From assembly GCA_003991915.1 (NCBI GenBank), contig RQTK01001023.1:7386-71385 (forward strand): a stretch of DNA of 64,000 bases, read 5' to 3'. The notes beneath the pieces are model-generated. The model was not told where the DNA came from. It saw nothing but the letters and a program-made list of their open reading frames with translations, and did not search any database. Made by a program: the position numbers and the translations under genes. Position 1 is the first letter of the stretch; each line of letters opens with the position of its first letter. The DNA comes from Elysia chlorotica. Lineage: Eukaryota; Mollusca; Gastropoda; Plakobranchidae. Below, in pieces: positions 59,632 through 64,000 of the stretch.

Positions 59632-62600
59632 GTTTGTAACACAGTTAGAGAAGATGAATACCATGTGTTAATGATTTGTAAAGCATACGAGGAGCTTCGA
59701 ACCACGTACATCCCTTCCAAAGACCTTACAATTCGAAATAGACGTAGATTAAGTGTACTAATGTCAAATAGCAATCTTTATTCCAATGTTGCCATATATT
59801 TACAGCATGTCTTGAAACTAAGAAAATCTCTGATATAAGTGAAGTTCTCAGCCTATTAGGCATAGTGTCGCAGGTGTATTATTCAGATTGTGTATGTCAG
59901 TCTTGCATAAAATAAAGCTTGTACTTTCCATTTGATTGCTATCTGTACAATGTGAACTGTAATTTTGGATAAATTATTATATTCCCTGATATGTCTATGT
60001 GGTAAAGTTTAGACTAAATTACCTATCTCCAAAAATAAGAGCACAAATTATCAAACTGAAAACTCGTTTATAAATAAAAATTACTCAAAAACTTCATAAA
60101 TTGGGTGAATGGACTGAGAGAGCAAATCGAAAGTGATGTTACCATTTTGTTATCTTTTTCTTGAACATTGTAAAATTGTATTTTTTGTCATGTTTGTTAA
60201 GGGTGAGAAGCCCAACGAACCAATAAACATCAATCAATCAATCAATCAATCGCTCTCCCTCTCTCCCTCTAAACCATTTTAATTTTTAACTCACACCTAG
60301 CGCTCATTATGTGAATCGGGCACAAGTTGGATCTGATATGGCAGCCATTACACTTCATTTTTGTAATATTACATTTCCACTGTATACACTTTAAAGACAA
60401 TGAATTCTTTGTTGTTTATTTAGTGTATTAACCCCCTATCCCCATAAAAGAGAAAAATACAGTGTCAAAATCAATGATTAAACCAGGCAATAAAGAAGCG
60501 CAGGAAAACAATCCTCCTTTAAGAATTTATGAACAGCTGTGATTGCTTCTAGCATGCTTTGAAATTTCTTCCACAGCGCAGACCATCACCCTTCTCAAGT
60601 TTGAGCCATCTTTTAAGTGCAGCAATGACTTCCTTGTGGAAAACGAGGACTATATATTTTTTGAGTACGAGTTCACTGGTGGTAGTTCTACCTACGGCCA
60701 CGACGCTTTCACTGGACCAAAAATCTATCACACAATTGCCTCCAGCACAGTGCTGCATAATGTAAGTTTCACTCATAGATATATATATGTTCTATTTATA
60801 GATCTATGGTTTCGCTTTATTTCTCTTGGCATGTCCATCTTTTCTAATTTCTGGTGAACTATCTCAGTGAAAGTTTTACTTCTATTTGTTGATATATTTA
60901 AAATATGACGGAGAGCATAATTATACATTATTGTGCACTTTCTGAAACTTAAAAAAAATGTGTATAGAACAAACGAATTGTTCATGTTTCCTCATCACGA
61001 ATGTGTTATCAAGTAAACGGACATCTATATTCAAGTGTTAAATCTACAATTTTTAAAGGCCACAATAATGTAATTATTTTTCCGCCCTTTGACATTTTCT
61101 GATCCCAGTCGTGGCATTTTCAACTTCATGACATGCTATGATGTGAGGCAATAAGATTGATGTCTGATTTTTCTTGCATTGTTTGTGTTTTTGTAATTCC
61201 CAGCCTTGCAACGTTTTTGAGGTGGTAAATCCCATCTGCCAAGACAAACTAGGCGTCCCGTTCCAATGCTCTTGTTTTGAGCTGACGGCAGGCAGTCACT
61301 ACCGCACCGAGTTCAACATGACGGCCCTGGTGGATTTCAGCAGAGAATCTGTCTGGCTACAGTGGCCGGGCCCACCTCCAATCAACTCTGAAAATACAAC
61401 GTTACCAGAAATTCGAGGTACGCTTAATATATTTGACGTGTGCATAAATGTACCTACGCCCATAGTTTAAGCAAAAAAAAGTTTTTTGAAGAAAAAAAAC
61501 AAGGTAAATTTCTGCTGTTAAATGTTTTTATAAATACAGTGGTACCAGTGCAAGAACTCTCTGCGTATGAACTTGCTCCATCTATGAACCCGCTCCATCT
61601 ATGAACCCGCTCCATCTATGAACCCGCTCCATCTATGAACCCGCTCCATCTATGAACCCGCTCCATCTATGAACCCACTCCATCTATGAACCCACTCCAT
61701 CTATGAATCCACTATCTATGAATCCACTCCATCTATGAACCCACTCCATCTATGAACCCGCTCCATCTATGAACCCACTCCATCTATGAACCCGCTCCAT
61801 CTATGAATCCACTCCATCTATGAACCCGCTCCATCTATGAACCCGCTCCATCTATGAACCCGCTCCATCTATGAACCCGCTCCATCTATGAACCCACTCC
61901 ATCTATGAACCCACTCCATCTATGAACCCGCTCCATCTATGAAACCGCTACCTGTAGGAAAAGTAATTTTTCTCTTTGATTTATCCAACTGTCGATCTAC
62001 TCACACAAAGTCTAAGAACCCATTTTAAGAGCGCTTTTCAGGAGCTGTTTTTGTTCAAGCCAAACAATATTTTACCTAACCCAGAGTGGTGATTGTTTCT
62101 ATAGCCATGTAACTGGTGCATATACCTGGATATTAGTCATTGGGTCGCTGAGAGGAGAGGAGGGGAAGAGATGAGCACACACAAGTCTGTGACCCTGTGC
62201 AAACACTACGCTAGGATAAAGCCATGTAAGAAGATCAGAGCAATTTCACTTTCGCTGTCTGTTTGTCACCCCAACTTGCGATCGTCTGTTAGTCTAGAGT
62301 CAGGGAACTCCGTGAGCTTTACTGGAGACGTTAACAGGCGGACCTTAACCCCTTCCCCTGTAAGAAGGACCTGTCCCAAATAGAAGTCATAGGTGGAGAG
62401 CAGTTGTTACGCTATGCAAGAGTTGATGGGTATCCAATCACTGAGGAGTAAGCTTGACTTGACCATTCAACCAGCACCTCGATGGTTCCGTCTCACCAAC
62501 CACTGCTCGCGGTTGCTCAACACACGAGTCAATCACTCCCGACCCTGAAAGGGTGCTTTCCCTCCCTCTCTCTATCTCTCTTGCTTTCATCTCCCCCCCC

Positions 62601-63108
62601 CCCTATTTCTCTGAGATTTTCTCTCTCTTTATAAAAAAAAACCCACCCAACCACGGAACCCATGAACGTAAAAAATAAGTGACACATTACTATCCTCTGA
62701 GTACTGATCACATGTTTGCCGACTCCAGGGCTCACATTCTTCCCCACATTAGAACCCGCACCTTTTAAAACCTGCTCTTCTTGTCTCATGATTATCTTCC
62801 GAGGAGACCACTGGATACCACTGTATTGTTAAAATAGATCTCTGGATTTATTGCAACAGTTTTTGTTTTTATTTTAGTTTTATTTAAATTTTATACATTA
62901 AAAAAAAACCACAAACAATATTATATATATACTGATTGGAAACAAGCTAAAGAGAATGTTGTTATTGAATTAATCAATCAAGTCTGAGAATGCATGATAT
63001 TTACTTTAAAGGACTGTTATATAAGTAAGTTTTCTCAATAATATTTATATTAAAACGTGACACTTTTCATACTTTTTTTTGTTCTTGTCTCATTTTCAGA
63101 TGCTTGTC
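59122..63108 (+). CDS. Facing IgSF paralogue, N-terminal part (gene leaves the window)
   Basis: Three firm exons and one microexon were chained by phase: 59122-59179, 60577-60761, 61204-61417 and 63100-63108. The product begins with a signal peptide and one Ig-like domain split into 185- and 214-nt exons, the same plan as the first domains of the minus-strand receptor. The HYRTEFNMTALVDF segment aligns with YYRSECSVTVEVKDL of that receptor's Ig2. The rest, including any membrane helix and tail, lies beyond 64000. The two genes point away from each other across 5.75 kb. It could be a secreted or a membrane protein. Confidence 0.75.
59326..59573 (+). mobile_element. Full SINE copy with Arg-type tRNA-like head
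   Basis: Follows a run of 20 G. Head tctaggggtagaacatcggc and gagttcgaatcctggc (A and B boxes), body as in the other copies, tail ctgttggaagtcaaacc followed by (CCAA)n and (CT)n. Inserted 150 bp downstream of paralogue exon 1. Confidence 0.88.
59576..59629. repeat. (CT)n microsatellite at the SINE tail
   Basis: About 27 perfect CT units directly after the SINE tail. Confidence 0.97.
60577..60761 (+). CDS. Paralogue exon 2: first half of Ig1
   Basis: Acceptor tcttccacag, phase 1. AQTITLLKFEPSFKCSNDFL, then DYIFFEYEFTGGSSTYGHDA, ending VLHN in phase 0 at AAT|GTAAGT. Confidence 0.8.
61204..61417 (+). CDS. Paralogue exon 3: second half of Ig1 (214 nt)
   Basis: Acceptor tgtaattcccag, phase 0. 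PCNVFEVVNPICQDKLGVPF, then QCSCFELTAGSHYRTEFNMT and WPGPPPINSENTT, ending in phase 1 at CGAG|GTACGC. Two or more N-glycosylation sequons are visible. Confidence 0.85.
61560..61955. repeat. Minisatellite, 17-bp unit, about 23 copies
   Basis: Unit ctccatctatgaacccg, alternating with ...cca variants, in the intron after paralogue exon 3. Confidence 0.95.
61970..63060. other. Intron of the plus-strand paralogue; no gene seen
   Basis: Includes a somewhat GC-richer block at 62110-62540 without recognisable coding or SINE boxes. The rest is AT-rich. Confidence 0.5.
63100..63108 (+). CDS. Paralogue: possible 9-nt microexon
   Basis: tcattttcag|ATGCTTGTC|GTAAGT has strong sites at both ends. With the carried G it reads DAC and keeps phase 1. 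Such a tiny exon could also be chance. Confidence 0.35.
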
Positions 63109-63277
63109 GTAAGTATAAAACATAGTATATACACATTTTTTTAAAAGCTAGTTGTAGGCCTGTATAAATTAGAAAAAAACAAAGATCTTTGCTTGCCTTT
63201 GACTAGGATTTTGCGACACAAAGTACTTAAAGAATCACAAATGTGCATTGCATTTTAACGGGTAGCTCTCTTTTCAG

Positions 63278-63502
63278 CACTCTGTTTTTGTCAATTTAAA
63301 TCAGACGGAAAAACAACTGTCTTGAAATACTTCGAACTAAATGTAACGTTTTGTCGGTGTATCTTGAGTATATTCCATGTACATGTGCACAATTTATGTG
63401 CTACGGCACTACTGAGATCCAACAAACCCAGACTCAAAGAACACCCTGTATTCAACAAACCGAAACAAAGCAGCGACCGTTCTCCTTGTTTGTTTAAATA
63501 AG
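63278..63502 (+). CDS. Paralogue: possible further Ig exon, uncertain
   Basis: After tctcttttcag, in the phase left by the microexon, 75 codons stay open (PLCFCQFKSDGKTTVLKYFE, then LNVTFCRC). A donor could lie at about 63353. The Cys spacing is loosely Ig-like. The right border is not defined. Confidence 0.22.
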
Positions 63503-63509
63503 CTGTGCC

Positions 63510-64000
63510 TCATGCAAAGAACTAATGTCATATTTGCCTGAACAGACCAAAAGGTGTCGAATAAGATATATTCCTCATGCAAAGATCTTATGTCATAGCT
63601 GGCCTGAATACAACAAAACAGACCAAGAGGTTTTGCTAAGTCTCAAACTTGCTGCTCTATGAACTCAACAGAGCCACAGTATTTTGCCAGCAGCGCTCAT
63701 GAAACCGCTTCGATTTTACATTTTTCCTAAATTCATACTTTTTTTTTTCTTAAAAATAAAAAGTTGATTTTACTGCATACATCTGTGAATATCTGTATAT
63801 ATATACATATATAAATATGTGAATCTGTTGAGTTAAACTCTAGTTGGAACTAAACCGCAAAACTTTGGCCTTATAAGCTGAGCAGGAAGGGGCAAGGTGA
63901 GTGGCAGCCAATAAATGGCCACCTAGCATTATGATAGCATAACGGATCGAAGCGACAAAGCCACCATTATTTTAAATTGACGAGTCCAGTGTGTACTGGC
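63510..64000. other. Right end of window; no gene seen
   Basis: Contains a local duplication (cctcatgcaaagaacta..gtc / cctcatgcaaagatctta.gtc, 63510-63600) and no recognised exon. Confidence 0.5.

Noticed and set aside
59286-59774. A 162-codon minus-strand frame with YTDTDPTSRERNSQDSNSG
   Set aside because: It is the reverse reading of the SINE plus the CT run. The same peptide appears at other SINE copies (27815-28117, 52843-53025), so it is not a gene.

Overview
This window is animal nuclear DNA, almost certainly from a mollusc and probably a gastropod. It is AT-rich and intron-rich, with canonical GT..AG splice sites, many microsatellites and purine tracts, a Tx1/L1-type LINE, a Penelope-like element, a MULE/ZSWIM transposase relic and a tRNA-headed SINE family. 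No bacterial signal is present, so operon and RBS features do not apply. All gene models are my own reading of splice sites and reading phase. They were not checked against transcripts or databases.

The main content is a pair of immunoglobulin-superfamily (IgSF) genes arranged head to head. The minus-strand gene runs from its start codon at 53368 to its stop at 15494. I could chain 24 exons whose phases agree at every junction, and one or more further exons lie in the assembly gap (22697-23111). The product is a type I membrane receptor of about 1121 residues plus the gap part. It has a signal peptide, seven Ig-like domains, one membrane helix, and a 319-residue tail carried on a string of very small exons. 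The tail has two NPVY motifs on duplicated exons, two YxN motifs, a KPKP proline run, and at its C-terminus an ITIM (LVYTTL) and an ITSM (TEYASI) 29 residues apart. The second motif has the same core as the vertebrate BTLA ITSM and a SIRP-alpha tyrosine motif.

The plus-strand gene starts at 59122 and leaves the window on the right. It has the same opening layout: a signal-peptide exon ending in phase 1, then an Ig half-domain exon ending in phase 0, then a 214-nt exon ending in phase 1. It is therefore probably a paralogue facing away from the first gene across a 5.75-kb intergenic region. That region holds a SINE, a Ty3/Gypsy integrase relic, a minisatellite, a miniature LTR element (TRIM) and dense palindromic TAGATCTAGATC stretches.

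Layout: 1-412 microsatellite; 490-3346 LINE relic; 4297-8294 MULE/ZSWIM relic with an OTU-like module; 9300-15493 no certain gene, possibly a long 3' UTR; 15494-53368 ITIM/ITSM receptor gene, with a Penelope-like element, a 1.1-kb purine tract, SINE pieces and exon-hugging minisatellites in its introns; 53369-59121 shared upstream region; 59122-64000 first exons of the facing paralogue.

The best candidate for a new system is this facing pair of Ig receptors, one with an inhibitory/switch tail on frame-neutral cassette exons. An immune or self-recognition role is inference.
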